A stretch of 64,000 nt of DNA from Actinotalea caeni (lineage in GTDB: Bacteria; Actinomycetota; Actinomycetes; Actinomycetales; Beutenbergiaceae), in assembly GCF_009733795.1 (NCBI RefSeq), contig NZ_WNXX01000003.1, positions 124,001 to 188,000 of the forward strand, given 5' to 3'. The translations under genes and the position numbers were made by a program. Positions 55,171-63,865 of the stretch are shown here, in pieces. The notes under the pieces were generated by a model that saw only the letters and a list, made by a program, of their open reading frames with translations, was not told the DNA's origin and searched no databases. Positions within the stretch are counted from its first letter, which is position 1; each line of letters begins with the position of its first letter.

Positions 55171-55296
55171 CAGGTTCCGCCTAAGGTCTGAGCTGCGCGC
55201 TCGGGGAAGGGTGCTGATCGTTGGTATCACGCCACGGCACCGACGTCCTCCCCTCGCGGACGGCGTGCCGCGCGCGCGACGCCGATCCTGCCATTC

Positions 55297-55332
55297 TTCC
55301 GTGACACGGAGTAGTGTTTCCGCGAGTCGGAA
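55297..55332. promoter_or_regulatory. Paired IclR-type operator between malic enzyme gene and iclR
   Basis: TTCCGTGACACGGAG (55297-55311) and TTCCGCGAGTCGGAA (55318-55332) repeat the TTCC-N7-GGAA plan with 21-bp spacing. They lie 16 bp upstream of the regulator's ATG, which fits autoregulation, and 127 bp upstream of the divergent malic enzyme gene. Confidence 0.7.
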
Positions 55333-55348
55333 CACGGGAAGGGTGGCG

Positions 55349-56104
55349 ATGGCAGAGGCACGCACCGGGTCGGTGCAGTCGGTCGAGCGGGCCGCGGAGC
55401 TGCTGGAGCTGCTGGCCGACGCCGGCGGCGAGGCCGCGCTCAGCGAGCTGGCGGCCACCACGGGGCTCCCGCTGCCCACGATCCACCGGCTGATGCGGAC
55501 GCTGCTCGCGCTCGGCTACGTACGGCAGCTGCCCAGCCGCCGCTACGCGCTCGGCCCGCGCCTCATCCGCCTCGGCGAGAGCGCCGGCCGCCAGCTCGGC
55601 AACGCCGCGCGACCCTACCTCGCCCAGATCGCGGCCGAGCTCGGCGAGAGCGCCAACCTCGCGATGATCGACCGGGACATGGCGGTCTACGTCGCGCAGG
55701 CCTCCTCCGGCCAGTCGATGCGGATGTTCACCGAGGTGGGCCGCCGCGTGTACACCCACTGCACCGGCGTCGGGAAGGCCGTGCTGGCCCAGCTCGACGA
55801 CGGCACGGTCCGCGAGATCGTGCGCCGCGTCGGCATGCCGGCGATGACCGAGCACTCGATCACCGACGTCGAGACCCTGCTCGCCGAGCTCGCGACGATC
55901 CGCGAGCGCGGCTACGCGATCGACGAGGGCGAGCAGGAGATCGGGGTGCGCTGCTACGCGGTCCCGGTGCCCGAGGCGCCCACGCCGACCGCGCTGTCGG
56001 TCTCCGGGCCGGACTCGCGCGTCACCGACGCCTTCGGCGAGCGCGCCGTGCCGCTGCTGCAGCGGCGCGCCGCCGAGATCAGCGCGGCACTGCTGCACGA
56101 CTGA
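55349..56104 (+). CDS. IclR family regulator of the purine/glyoxylate cluster
   Basis: The 251-residue protein has an IclR winged HTH at about 8-65 (SVQSVERAAELLELLADAGG, LSELAATTGLPLPTIHRLMR) and the effector domain after it (ANLAMIDRDMAVYVAQASSG, RVYTHCTGVGKAVLAQL, GYAIDEGEQEIGVRCYAVPV). The blocks resemble AllR, which binds glyoxylate and allantoin derivatives in E. coli; the effector here is inferred. ATG 55349 follows GAAGGG. The gene is surrounded by its presumed targets, and the conserved paired boxes are in their promoters. It is convergent with the permease gene (8 bp gap). Confidence 0.9.
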   Translation: MAEARTGSVQSVERAAELLELLADAGGEAALSELAATTGLPLPTIHRLMRTLLALGYVRQLPSRRYALGPRLIRLGESAGRQLGNAARPYLAQIAAELGESANLAMIDRDMAVYVAQASSGQSMRMFTEVGRRVYTHCTGVGKAVLAQLDDGTVREIVRRVGMPAMTEHSITDVETLLAELATIRERGYAIDEGEQEIGVRCYAVPVPEAPTPTALSVSGPDSRVTDAFGERAVPLLQRRAAEISAALLHD

Positions 56105-56112
56105 GCGCCGCA

Positions 56113-57672
56113 TCAGTCGGCACCGTGGGCGGCACCGCCCGCGTCGGCGACCAGCCGCCGGACGTCCTCGCACGAGGCGCACTCGCCGCGCTGGATCGCC
56201 TCGCGCACGCGCTCGACGACCTCCGGCGGCGCGACCGGGACCTCCTCGCCGTCGGCGTCGAGGACCCGACCGCCGCGCACGGTGTCGCCCTCGCGCAGGT
56301 CCCGCACCTGCTCCGAGGCGAGCACGCGTGTGGTGCCCTCGACGAACACCGACGGCTTCTCCGGCGTCCCCGTCGTCCAGACGTTGAAGACGAGGTTGAG
56401 CAGCACCGCCATCACGGCCGCCGAGCTGATGCCCGAGTGGAAGATCGTGGCGAACCACTCCGGGAAGTGGTCGTAGATCGGCGGCGCGACGACGGGCAGC
56501 ATCCCGAAGCTCAGCGCGACCGCGACGAGCACGAGGTTCATCGTGCCCTCGTAGCGCACGGTCGACAGGGTGCGGATGCCGGCAGCCGCCACCGTGCCGA
56601 ACAGCACGATCCCCGCGCCGCCCAGCACCGGGTACGGCACCGCCGCGATCACCCGCCCGACGACCGGGAACAGCCCGAGCACCAGCAGGATCGCGCCGCC
56701 GGCCGTGACGACGAACCGTGACCGGACCCCGCTGATCGCCACCAGGCCGACGTTCTGGGCGAAGGCCGACTGCGGGAACGAGCTGAACACCGGCGCGACC
56801 GCCGACGAGAGCATGTCGGCCCGCAGCCCGTCGGCGATCCGGCGGGAGTCGACCTTGGTGCCGATCACCTCGCCGACGGCGATGATGTCCGCCGTCGTCT
56901 CGGTCATGATCACGAGGATCACGATGAACATCGAGACGATCGCGGCGACGCCGAAGGTCGGCGCGCCGAAGTGGAACGGCGTCGGCAGCGCGACGACCGG
57001 GCCGGAGCCCACCTGGGAGAAGTCCGCCATCCCCAGCGCGGCCGCGACCGCGGTGCCCACGACGATCGCGAGGAGGATCGAGAGCCGGGAGAGGAACCCG
57101 ACGCCGACCTTCGAGAGCACGACGACGACCAGCAGCGTGAACGCGGCCAGCCCGATGTCTGCGGGCTGCCCGAAGGTGGGGTCGTCGAACTGCTTGTTGC
57201 CGCCGGCCCAGCGCGCCGCGACCGGGAGCAGGCTGAGCCCGATCGTCGTGATGATGACGCCGGTGACGACCGGCGGGAAGAACCGCACGATGCGGGCGAA
57301 GAACGGCGCGACGAGCAGGCCGAGCACGGCGGCGCCGATCACCGAGCCGAAGACGGCCGGGAGCCCGCCGCCGGAGGCGATCGCGCCCATCGTCGCGACG
57401 CTCGCGAACGAGACCCCCTGCACGAGCGGTAGCTGGGAGCCGAAGAACGGCACGCCGACCGACTGCAGGATCGTCGAGAGGCCGCCGATGAACAGGCAGG
57501 ACGCGACGAGGATCGCGATCTCCGACGGCGGCAGGCCGGCGGCGCCGCCCATGATGAGCGGGACGGCGATGATGCCGCCGTACATCGTGAGCACGTGCTG
57601 GAGCCCGAACGCGAGGTAGGAGCCGAACGGCAGCCGTTCGTCCTCGGGTCGGAGCCGGGCGGTGGTGGCCAT
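56113..57672 (-). CDS. NCS2 family nucleobase (urate/xanthine) permease
   Basis: The 519-residue protein has about 12-14 predicted membrane helices. The N-terminus LAFGLQHVLTMYGGIIAVPL and the NCS2 signature QNVGLVAISGVRSR are clear; the substrate-site glutamate is in IMTETTADIIAVGEVIGTK. The group (UacT, PucJ/K, UapA) imports urate or xanthine with protons. The context (uricase operon next door) favours urate. A hydrophilic C-terminal tail of about 75 residues with ECASCEDVRRLV is unusual and contains a CxxC pair. ATG 57670-57672. A hairpin separates it from the uricase operon, so it has its own promoter or depends on read-through. Confidence 0.88.
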   Translation of the reverse strand: MATTARLRPEDERLPFGSYLAFGLQHVLTMYGGIIAVPLIMGGAAGLPPSEIAILVASCLFIGGLSTILQSVGVPFFGSQLPLVQGVSFASVATMGAIASGGGLPAVFGSVIGAAVLGLLVAPFFARIVRFFPPVVTGVIITTIGLSLLPVAARWAGGNKQFDDPTFGQPADIGLAAFTLLVVVVLSKVGVGFLSRLSILLAIVVGTAVAAALGMADFSQVGSGPVVALPTPFHFGAPTFGVAAIVSMFIVILVIMTETTADIIAVGEVIGTKVDSRRIADGLRADMLSSAVAPVFSSFPQSAFAQNVGLVAISGVRSRFVVTAGGAILLVLGLFPVVGRVIAAVPYPVLGGAGIVLFGTVAAAGIRTLSTVRYEGTMNLVLVAVALSFGMLPVVAPPIYDHFPEWFATIFHSGISSAAVMAVLLNLVFNVWTTGTPEKPSVFVEGTTRVLASEQVRDLREGDTVRGGRVLDADGEEVPVAPPEVVERVREAIQRGECASCEDVRRLVADAGGAAHGAD

Positions 57673-57736
57673 GGAGTCCTCCGGAGCGCAGGGCTCGGCA
57701 GCGACGACGCTGTCGGGCGAGGAGTCTCGGGGCCGG

Positions 57737-57764
57737 CGCCCGCGCCCACCGTCGGGCGCGGGCG
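57737..57764 (-). terminator. Hairpin after the uricase operon
   Basis: CGCCCGCGCCC pairs perfectly with GGGCGCGGGCG around a 6-nt loop, 16 bp after the uricase stop. It should end or reduce transcription before the permease gene. Confidence 0.6.
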
Positions 57765-57779
57765 CGGGGCCCGGATCGG

Positions 57780-58724
57780 TCAGATGAAGGCGGGCACGCT
57801 GTCCCAGGCTCGCGGCTCGCTCGGCACGCCCTTGCGCACGATGCTGGCCTCGATGAGCCCGTAGGGGCGGTCCGCCGCGTAGAAGACGACGTTGGGGTTG
57901 TCCTGGCCGAACGGGCTCAGGTCGACCACGAAGTGGTGGTTGTTCGGGCAGGAGAACCGGATCTCGTTGATCTCCTCGTGCTCCTCGATGACGCGCACGG
58001 CCATCGCCCACAGCGTCTGCTGCAGCGCCAGCGAGTGCAGCTCGGCGAACTCGGTGAGGATGATGCGCCGCACGGAGGCGTAGACGGCGTCGTGGTCGAC
58101 GTCGCGGACCCGCGCGGGGTCGTAGTGCCACCACGCGGTGACGTCGGTCGACATGATCCGGTCGGTCGCGTCGGCGAGCGTGCGGTACTTGTCGGTGACG
58201 AACCCGACGAAGGCCGACCCCGAGGACTTCAGCACCGTGAGGTCGACGACGCCGGAGACGACGAACAGCTCGTCGCCGTCGCGCTGCACGACGGTGCGTC
58301 GCACCTCCTCGCCGCCCCGCACGAACGAGTGGTCGTGCGGCCCGTCGTCGGTGACGATGCGCTCCCAGCTGCGCTGGTCGACCTGCCAGCGGCCGCCGGT
58401 CACCCACGCGTAGGTCGACGTGAAGTGGTCCGAGAGCCGGATCGCGAACTCCTCAGGGGTCGAGACGCCGTCGCGGGCGAGCGAGAAGATCGTGTTCTTC
58501 TGGCTGTCGGTGGCGACGCAGTGCGCGTTGTCGCCGTGCGTGTGCACGCGGGCGAAGTCGCCGCGCAGCTGCGAGGAGACGGTGAAGTCGGTGATCTCGT
58601 GGACGTCCCCGTCACGCCGGACGTGCACGAGGTGGTTCTCGGCCTTGCCGTACTGGTTGAAGCCCAGCTCGGCGACCTCGCTGGCGATCTCGTAGGGCTC
58701 GGTGGACGGCGTTGTCGCACTCAT
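57780..58724 (-). CDS. Urate oxidase (uricase)
   Basis: The 314-residue cofactor-free oxidase converts urate to 5-hydroxyisourate. Blocks: GFNQYGKAENHLVHVRRDGD with the catalytic lysine, AHCVATDSQKNTIFSLARDG with the catalytic threonine, VLKSSGSAFVGFVTDKYRTL, and the C-terminal RFSCPNNHHFVVDLSPFGQD plus NPNVVFYAADRPYG. It is a two-T-fold protein forming tetramers. ATG 58722-58724. It is the third gene of the uraD-uraH-uricase operon, 5 bp after uraH. Confidence 0.95.
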   Translation of the reverse strand: MSATTPSTEPYEIASEVAELGFNQYGKAENHLVHVRRDGDVHEITDFTVSSQLRGDFARVHTHGDNAHCVATDSQKNTIFSLARDGVSTPEEFAIRLSDHFTSTYAWVTGGRWQVDQRSWERIVTDDGPHDHSFVRGGEEVRRTVVQRDGDELFVVSGVVDLTVLKSSGSAFVGFVTDKYRTLADATDRIMSTDVTAWWHYDPARVRDVDHDAVYASVRRIILTEFAELHSLALQQTLWAMAVRVIEEHEEINEIRFSCPNNHHFVVDLSPFGQDNPNVVFYAADRPYGLIEASIVRKGVPSEPRAWDSVPAFI

Positions 58725-58729
58725 CGGTG

Positions 58730-59068
58730 TCAGCTCCCTCGGTAGGTGGAGTAGGCGAACGGGCTGAGCAGGATCGGCACGTGGTAATGCTCCTGCTCGC
58801 CGTCGATCCGGCAGGTCACGGCGACCTCCGGGTAGAACGTCTCGGTGCCGGCAGCGGCGAAGTAGTCGCCGACGGCGAAGGTCAGCCGGTAGGTGCCGCT
58901 CGGCAACGCATCGGGGCCGAGGTCGCGGATGCGGCCGTCGTCGTCGGTGACACCGGTGCCGACGGCGTGCCAGCCGTCGTCCTCCAGGCGCTCGAGGGTG
59001 ACGGCGACGCCCGCGGCGGGGACGCCGCGGGCGGCGTCGAGCACGTGGGTGGTGACGAACGAGGTCAT
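58730..59068 (-). CDS. uraH: 5-hydroxyisourate hydrolase (transthyretin-like)
   Basis: The 112-residue protein hydrolyses 5-hydroxyisourate to OHCU. It begins with the HIU motif THVLDAARGVPAAGVAVTLE (catalytic histidine), has the middle arginine and histidine block VTCRIDGEQEHYHVPILLSP, and ends with YRGS, the C-terminal signature that separates HIU hydrolase from transthyretin. Its ATG overlaps the uraD stop by 4 bp. Confidence 0.95.
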   Translation of the reverse strand: MTSFVTTHVLDAARGVPAAGVAVTLERLEDDGWHAVGTGVTDDDGRIRDLGPDALPSGTYRLTFAVGDYFAAAGTETFYPEVAVTCRIDGEQEHYHVPILLSPFAYSTYRGS

Positions 59069-59559
59069 GACAGCAGCCCTTCCAGCCGCAGCGCGGCGAT
59101 CTCACGGAGGTTGGCGGCGGCGTTGGCGCGCTCCTGCTCGGAGGTGTTGCGCAGCCGCTGCTGCAGCTGGGCGAGGATCTCCTCGGCGCTGCGCCCGGCG
59201 GCGCGGATGAGGAACACGTGCCCGAAGCGCTCCTCGTAGGCGCGGTTCCCCTCGGCGATGCGGGCGCGCACCTCGGCGTCGGCGTCGGCGACCTGCGCCT
59301 GCTCCGTGCGCGACAGCGCGGCGTCGGTGCCCGCGCCGCGGGCGCGGTCGCCGATGCGCGGGTGACGGGCCAGGGCGGCGTCGATCTCCGCGTCGGTCCA
59401 TGGGTCCGCGGCCGTGCGGGCCGCGGCGACGACGTCAGCGACGCTCGCATACGGCCTGCCGGCCACGATCTCGTCCACCCAGCGCTCGACATCGGCGCAC
59501 GCCCTCACGAGCGCGGCCGCCTCGTCGGCACCGACGGTGTTGAAGTCCTTCAGCTGCAT
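59065..59559 (-). CDS. uraD: OHCU decarboxylase
   Basis: The 164-residue helical enzyme decarboxylates OHCU to (S)-allantoin. Motifs: ALARHPRIGDRARG with the catalytic histidine, LSRTEQAQVADAD, and FLIRAAGRSAEEILAQLQQR. It is the first gene of the urate operon; an IclR-type box lies 85 bp upstream. ATG 59557-59559. Confidence 0.93.
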   Translation of the reverse strand: MQLKDFNTVGADEAAALVRACADVERWVDEIVAGRPYASVADVVAAARTAADPWTDAEIDAALARHPRIGDRARGAGTDAALSRTEQAQVADADAEVRARIAEGNRAYEERFGHVFLIRAAGRSAEEILAQLQQRLRNTSEQERANAAANLREIAALRLEGLLS

Positions 59560-59643
59560 CGCTGCTTCCTCGTCCTGGCGGCCTCACGGAAGGACGCCGA
59601 TCACGTCCCCCTGAATCGTGCTACAACGGCCAGGCCGAAGAGT

Positions 59644-59679
59644 TTCCGTCAGATGGAAAACAACTTCTACGATGCAAGA
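59644..59679. promoter_or_regulatory. IclR-type operator upstream of the urate operon
   Basis: TTCCGTCAGATGGAA (59644-59658) matches the TTCCR-N5-YGGAA pattern. A weaker partner, TTCTACGATGCAAGA, lies exactly 21 bp away (59665-59679), as in the other three regions. Confidence 0.6.
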
Positions 59680-59774
59680 CGCTACGCCGGGTCACTGCGG
59701 CTGTCAACCCCTCCGGGGGACGAGATCGCGACGATCGCCGGGAGGTCAGGAGCCCGCCGGCGACGGCCGGACCA

Positions 59775-59806
59775 CGCCGGGACGGGCGACGTCGTCCGTC
59801 CCGGCG
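59775..59806 (-). terminator. Hairpin after aceB
   Basis: CGCCGGGACGG pairs perfectly with CCGTCCCGGCG around a 10-nt loop, 9 bp after the malate synthase stop. It should end aceB transcription before the urate operon promoter. Confidence 0.6.
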
Positions 59807-59815
59807 GCCCCGACG

Positions 59816-61402
59816 TCAGGGCATCCGCTCGTACGCGGGCGTGGTGAGGAAGTCGGCGTAGTCGTCGGAGACCGCGACCTCGAGGAAGAGCTGACGGGCC
59901 TCGTCGTAGTCGGACGGCTCCCCCGGCAGCGTCTGCACGGCCTCGTCGACCAGCTGCTCCACGAGCTGCCTGGTGACCCGACGGCCGGTGTCGCTCAGCT
60001 CGATGTCGTTGTGCAGCCACTGCCAGATCTGCGAGCGCGAGATCTCGGCGGTCGCCGCGTCCTCCATGAGGTTGTGGATGGCGACCGCACCCTGGCCGCC
60101 GAGCCACGCGCGCAGGTACTGCAGCGCGACGTCGATGTTCGAGCGCAGCCCGGCCTCGGTGACCTGGCCGCCCGCGGAGGCGATGTCGAGCAGCTGCTCC
60201 GCGGTCACGTGCACGTCGTCGCGGGTGTTGTCGATCTGGTTCGGCCGCTCGCCCAGCACCTCGTCGAAGACCTCCCGGCAGGTCTCGACCATGCCCGGGT
60301 GCGCCACCCAGGAGCCGTCGAACCCGTCGCCGGCCTCGCGCCGCTTGTCCGCGCGGACCTTCTCGAACGCCGCCGCGTTGATCTCCTCGTCGCGGCTCGG
60401 GATGAACGCGGCCATGCCCCCGATCGCGTGCGCGCCGCGCCGGTGGCAGGTGCGCACGAGCAGCTCGGTGTAGGCGCGCATGAAAGGCGCCGTCATCGTG
60501 ATCGCGTTGCGGTCCGGCAGCAGGAACTCGGTGCCGCGGCTGCGGAAGCTCTTGACGATCGAGAACAGGTAGTCCCAGCGCCCTGCGTTGAGGCCCGCGG
60601 AGTGCTCGCGCAGCTCGTAGAGGATCTCCTCCATCTGGAACGCCGCCGGGATCGTCTCGACGAGGCAGGTCGCCCGGATGGTCCCACGCGGGAAGCCGAG
60701 GTGCTCGGAGGCGATGACGAAGGCGTCGTTCCACAGCCGCGCCTCGAGGTGGTGCTCCATCTTCGGCAGGTAGAAGTACGGGCCGAGACCCTTCTCGATC
60801 TGCCGCACGCCCGCCGTCGAGACGTACAGCGCGAAGTCGAGGAGCGATCCGGAGACCGGTTCGCCGTCGACGAGCACGTGCTTCTCGGTCATGTGCCAGC
60901 CGCGCGGCCGCACGACGATCGTCGCGAGCTCCTCGTCCTGCTTGAGCGCGTAGCTCTTGCCGGTGTCGGCGGTGAAGTCGATGCGGCGCTCGACCGCGTC
61001 GAGGAGGTTGAGCTGGCCACCGATGACCGACTCCCAGTGCGGCGTGTTCGCGTCCTCGAGATCGGCGAGCCACACCTTGGCGCCGGAGTTGAGCGCGTTG
61101 ATCGTCATCTTGCGATCGGTCGGGCCGGTGATCTCGACCCGTCGGTCGACCAGCCCCGGCGCCGGGTCGGCGACGCGCCAGCCGTCGTCGTCGCGCACGT
61201 GCGCGGTCTCCGGCAGGAAGTCGAGGGTGCCGCCCGCGGCCAGCGAGGCGACGACCTGCGCGCGCGCCTCCAGGCGCTCGCGACGGCGCGCACCGAGCTC
61301 GCGGTGCAGCCGGACGAGCAGCTCCAGCGCGGCCGGCGTCAGCACCTCCTCGGCACGCTCGGGCAGCGGTGCGGTGATGCTGAGTCCGGCAGGCAGGTCC
61401 AT
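59816..61402 (-). CDS. aceB: Malate synthase A
   Basis: The 528-residue enzyme condenses glyoxylate and acetyl-CoA to malate. Blocks: DRRVEITGPTDRKMTINALN, WLADLEDANTPHWESVIGGQ (metal glutamate and aspartate region), VVRPRGWHMTEKHVLVDGEP, IRATCLVETIPAAFQMEEIL, and the signature KSFRSRGTEFLLPDR. Length fits the A isoform (about 530 residues, without the G-isoform insertion). It provides the second exit for glyoxylate from urate. ATG 61400-61402. A degenerate pair of IclR-type boxes lies about 50 bp upstream. No isocitrate lyase gene is in the window. Confidence 0.95.
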   Translation of the reverse strand: MDLPAGLSITAPLPERAEEVLTPAALELLVRLHRELGARRRERLEARAQVVASLAAGGTLDFLPETAHVRDDDGWRVADPAPGLVDRRVEITGPTDRKMTINALNSGAKVWLADLEDANTPHWESVIGGQLNLLDAVERRIDFTADTGKSYALKQDEELATIVVRPRGWHMTEKHVLVDGEPVSGSLLDFALYVSTAGVRQIEKGLGPYFYLPKMEHHLEARLWNDAFVIASEHLGFPRGTIRATCLVETIPAAFQMEEILYELREHSAGLNAGRWDYLFSIVKSFRSRGTEFLLPDRNAITMTAPFMRAYTELLVRTCHRRGAHAIGGMAAFIPSRDEEINAAAFEKVRADKRREAGDGFDGSWVAHPGMVETCREVFDEVLGERPNQIDNTRDDVHVTAEQLLDIASAGGQVTEAGLRSNIDVALQYLRAWLGGQGAVAIHNLMEDAATAEISRSQIWQWLHNDIELSDTGRRVTRQLVEQLVDEAVQTLPGEPSDYDEARQLFLEVAVSDDYADFLTTPAYERMP

Positions 61403-61450
61403 CAGGGCTCCTCGGGTGCGACGACGGCGTCGGCGGCCCGCTCGCGTGAC

Positions 61451-61486
61451 TTTCGCGATGCGGTATCGACCTTCCGCATCCTATCG
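61451..61486. promoter_or_regulatory. Degenerate IclR-type operator pair upstream of aceB
   Basis: TTTCGCGATGCGGTA (61451-61465) and TTCCGCATCCTATCG (61472-61486) fit the TTCCR-N5-YGGAA plan with mismatches and keep the 21-bp spacing seen elsewhere. Alternatively the ATGCGG/CCGCAT repeat across them (61458-61479) is the functional palindrome. Confidence 0.4.
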
Positions 61487-61549
61487 CCGACGAGCGGGCT
61501 TCGGACCACCTGGCGGCGCCCTCGGGCGGACATGGTCGATCATGGGGCC

Positions 61550-62068
61550 ATGGACACCAGCGGCTCCGGCACGGAGCACACCCGCAGCCGGACCGTGACC
61601 TACGTCGACCCGGCGGCGACCGCGCAGGTCGGCCGCTCGATGAGCGGCCTGGAGTTCCTGCGCGGCATGGCCGACGGCACCGTGCCGCCCCCGCCGATCG
61701 CGGTGCTGATGTCGATGGACATCGTCTCGGTCGAGCCGGGTCACGTGGTCTTCGGTGCGGTGCCCGACGCCTCGCACCACAACCCGATCGGGATGGTGCA
61801 CGGCGGCTTCGCGGCCACGCTGCTCGACACGGTCTGCGGCTGCGCGGTGCACAGCACGCTCCCGGCCGGCACCGCCTACAGCACGATCGAGATCAAGGTC
61901 AGCTACCTGCGCCCGGTGCAGGCGGGTGCCCGGCTGGTGGCGACCGGCACGGTCACGAGGTCCGGCTCGCGCGTCGCGTTCGCGGAGGCGCAGCTGACGA
62001 CCGAGGACGGGACGCTCGTGGCGACGGCGTCGAGCAGCCTGCTGGTCATCGAGCCCCGCACCGCATGA
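61550..62068 (+). CDS. PaaI family hotdog thioesterase
   Basis: The 172-residue protein is a hotdog-fold acyl-CoA thioesterase of PaaI type. The signature ASHHNPIGMVHGGFAATLLD contains the HGG motif with the aspartate after it; YSTIEIKVSYLRPVQAGARL is the central strand. The substrate is an acyl- or aryl-CoA that I cannot specify. The ATG at 61550 is chosen from two near candidates since the conserved part begins later. Its stop overlaps the next gene (ATGA). Confidence 0.85.
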   Translation: MDTSGSGTEHTRSRTVTYVDPAATAQVGRSMSGLEFLRGMADGTVPPPPIAVLMSMDIVSVEPGHVVFGAVPDASHHNPIGMVHGGFAATLLDTVCGCAVHSTLPAGTAYSTIEIKVSYLRPVQAGARLVATGTVTRSGSRVAFAEAQLTTEDGTLVATASSSLLVIEPRTA

Positions 62069-63558
62069 CCTCACCGACCGGCGGCTACCACAGGGCACCC
62101 GACCCCTACGTCGGGTTCGACGGCACCGACCGCTCCACCGCACCGAGGAGCGCGGACAGGCGGGGGGCGCCGGTCACGGACGCACCCGTCTCACCGAGCC
62201 ACGCTCCCCCGGTCGCGACCGCGCCCTCGCCCTACCTGGTGCCGTCCGGCCCGCCGACGACCTGGAGCCCGTCCGGCGCGCCGGCCCGGCGAGCAGGGGC
62301 GGGGGCCGGCTGCGTCGTCGTGGTGGCGGTCGTGGTCGTGCTCGTGGCGGTGGTCGGCGTCCTCGCCCGGCTGGTCGCCGGTGGCGGCAGCAGCAGTGGT
62401 GCTGGTGGCAGCGGCGGCTCGGACCTGGAGGTCCGCTGGTCGGTGGAGCCCCGCGCCCTCGCCGACGACTGGGGCTACTTCGAGTCGGTCGACGGCGCCC
62501 AGCCCGGGCTGCTGCCGACCGCCGGCGGCTGGGTGGCGATGGTCGACGCCTCGACGGTCGACGCCGTGCTCGGCGCGATCGACCCCGACGACGGCAGCGT
62601 CCGCTGGTCGATCGAGCTGCCGGAGAGCCGGTGCACCCGCACCGGCGACGACCCCGCCGCGCCGCTGACCTGCCTCACCCGGGACGACCCGGGCGACCCG
62701 TTCCAGGTCGTCTCGATCGACCCGGTCACCGGCGACCGTGTCGGCGACCCCCTCGCGACGACGCTCACCGAGGTCCCGGTCCTCCTCGCGCCGCTCGCGG
62801 ACGGTCTGCTCGCGCTGTCGGCCGCCGGCTCGCTCACCGCGCTCGACGCGGACGGCACCGTGCTGTGGCACGAGCCGGTCGGCATCGCCGACCTCGACAC
62901 CTCCTACCTGGAGGCCGACCTCGGCCGCTACGACGACGCCGTCCTCCTCCACCTCGGCTGGTACCGCGGCACGGTGCACGCGACCGTCGACGGCTTCACG
63001 GTCCGCACCTGCCGCGCGCTCGTCGTCACCGCCGAGGCGTGGGTGTGCGAGAGCAACGACGACGACGAGACGGCCGGCTACGCGCCCGACGGCGAGATGC
63101 TATGGAGCGGCGACTGGTCCGACTACTACCTCGTCGACCAGTACAACCGGATCACGCCGGTCGCCATCGCCGACAACTGGGACGGGTCGGTCTCGGCCGT
63201 GGACCCGACCACGGGCGAGAAGGGCGACCCCGTGCAGGTCGGCGACGGCAGGGACAACCTCGCCTTCTTCGGGGACGCCGAGCACCCGCTCGTGGCGACC
63301 GACGACGCCGTCGCGCTGCTGGAGCCCGATCTCACCGGGCTCCGCTGGCAGACCGCCATCACCGACGAGTACCTCAACATCGCCAACGGCGGCCTCGTGG
63401 GCGACACGATCGTCGTCGACGGCGAGCACTCCTACGGCCTGGACGTCGGCACCGGGGACGTGCGGTGGGAGCGCGACTTCCTCGGCGGTGACGCGGCCGT
63501 CGTCGAGGACGCGTGGATCGTGCTGCAGTCCCACGAGCTGCGCCGGTTCGAGGTCTAG
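62065..63558 (+). CDS. Membrane-anchored PQQ-like beta-propeller protein
   Basis: The 497-residue protein has a disordered, proline-rich cytoplasmic N-terminus (1-75), one membrane helix at about 82-107 (GCVVVVAVVVVLVAVVGVLA) and a Gly/Ser spacer. The external part has repeats of PQQ/quinoprotein-like blades: GAIDPDDGSVRWSIEL, SLTALDADGTVLWHEPV, AVDPTTGEKGDPVQVG and YGLDVGTGDVRWERDF. It lacks the residues for PQQ binding, so it probably serves as a scaffold or binding protein at the cell surface. Its ATG overlaps the thioesterase stop; the functional link is unclear. Confidence 0.75.
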   Translation: MTSPTGGYHRAPDPYVGFDGTDRSTAPRSADRRGAPVTDAPVSPSHAPPVATAPSPYLVPSGPPTTWSPSGAPARRAGAGAGCVVVVAVVVVLVAVVGVLARLVAGGGSSSGAGGSGGSDLEVRWSVEPRALADDWGYFESVDGAQPGLLPTAGGWVAMVDASTVDAVLGAIDPDDGSVRWSIELPESRCTRTGDDPAAPLTCLTRDDPGDPFQVVSIDPVTGDRVGDPLATTLTEVPVLLAPLADGLLALSAAGSLTALDADGTVLWHEPVGIADLDTSYLEADLGRYDDAVLLHLGWYRGTVHATVDGFTVRTCRALVVTAEAWVCESNDDDETAGYAPDGEMLWSGDWSDYYLVDQYNRITPVAIADNWDGSVSAVDPTTGEKGDPVQVGDGRDNLAFFGDAEHPLVATDDAVALLEPDLTGLRWQTAITDEYLNIANGGLVGDTIVVDGEHSYGLDVGTGDVRWERDFLGGDAAVVEDAWIVLQSHELRRFEV

Positions 63559-63564
63559 CGCCGG

Positions 63565-63783
63565 CTAGCCCCGACCGCCGTCGGGGCGCGGCACGACCGG
63601 TACCGACTGCGCCGTGGGCGCCTGCTCGCCCGGGTCGACGGCGGGGCCCACCTCACCGGTCGACATGAGCGCCGCGACGAGCAGCCCGGCCGCGGCGACC
63701 ACCACGACGACGGCGAGCGCCAGCCAGGACACGACGAACGCAGGGCTCCGCCCGGGACCGGTGGCCGCCTCGCGCACGCTCAT
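63565..63783 (-). CDS. Small hypothetical membrane protein
   Basis: A 72-residue frame starting with ATG 63781-63783 gives a polar N-terminus, one strong membrane helix at about 16-40 (VVSWLALAVVVVVAAAGLLV) and a proline-rich outer tail. It is convergent with the propeller gene (6 bp). Family unknown. Hydrophobic pattern and position downstream of gatB support it. Confidence 0.5.
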   Translation of the reverse strand: MSVREAATGPGRSPAFVVSWLALAVVVVVAAAGLLVAALMSTGEVGPAVDPGEQAPTAQSVPVVPRPDGGRG

Positions 63784-63865
63784 ACCCTGTACATGTCCGG
63801 ACGGGCCGGATCATGACATCGCCGCTGCGACGACCTCGCGATCGCCCAGGGGACTCGCGGAGGCG

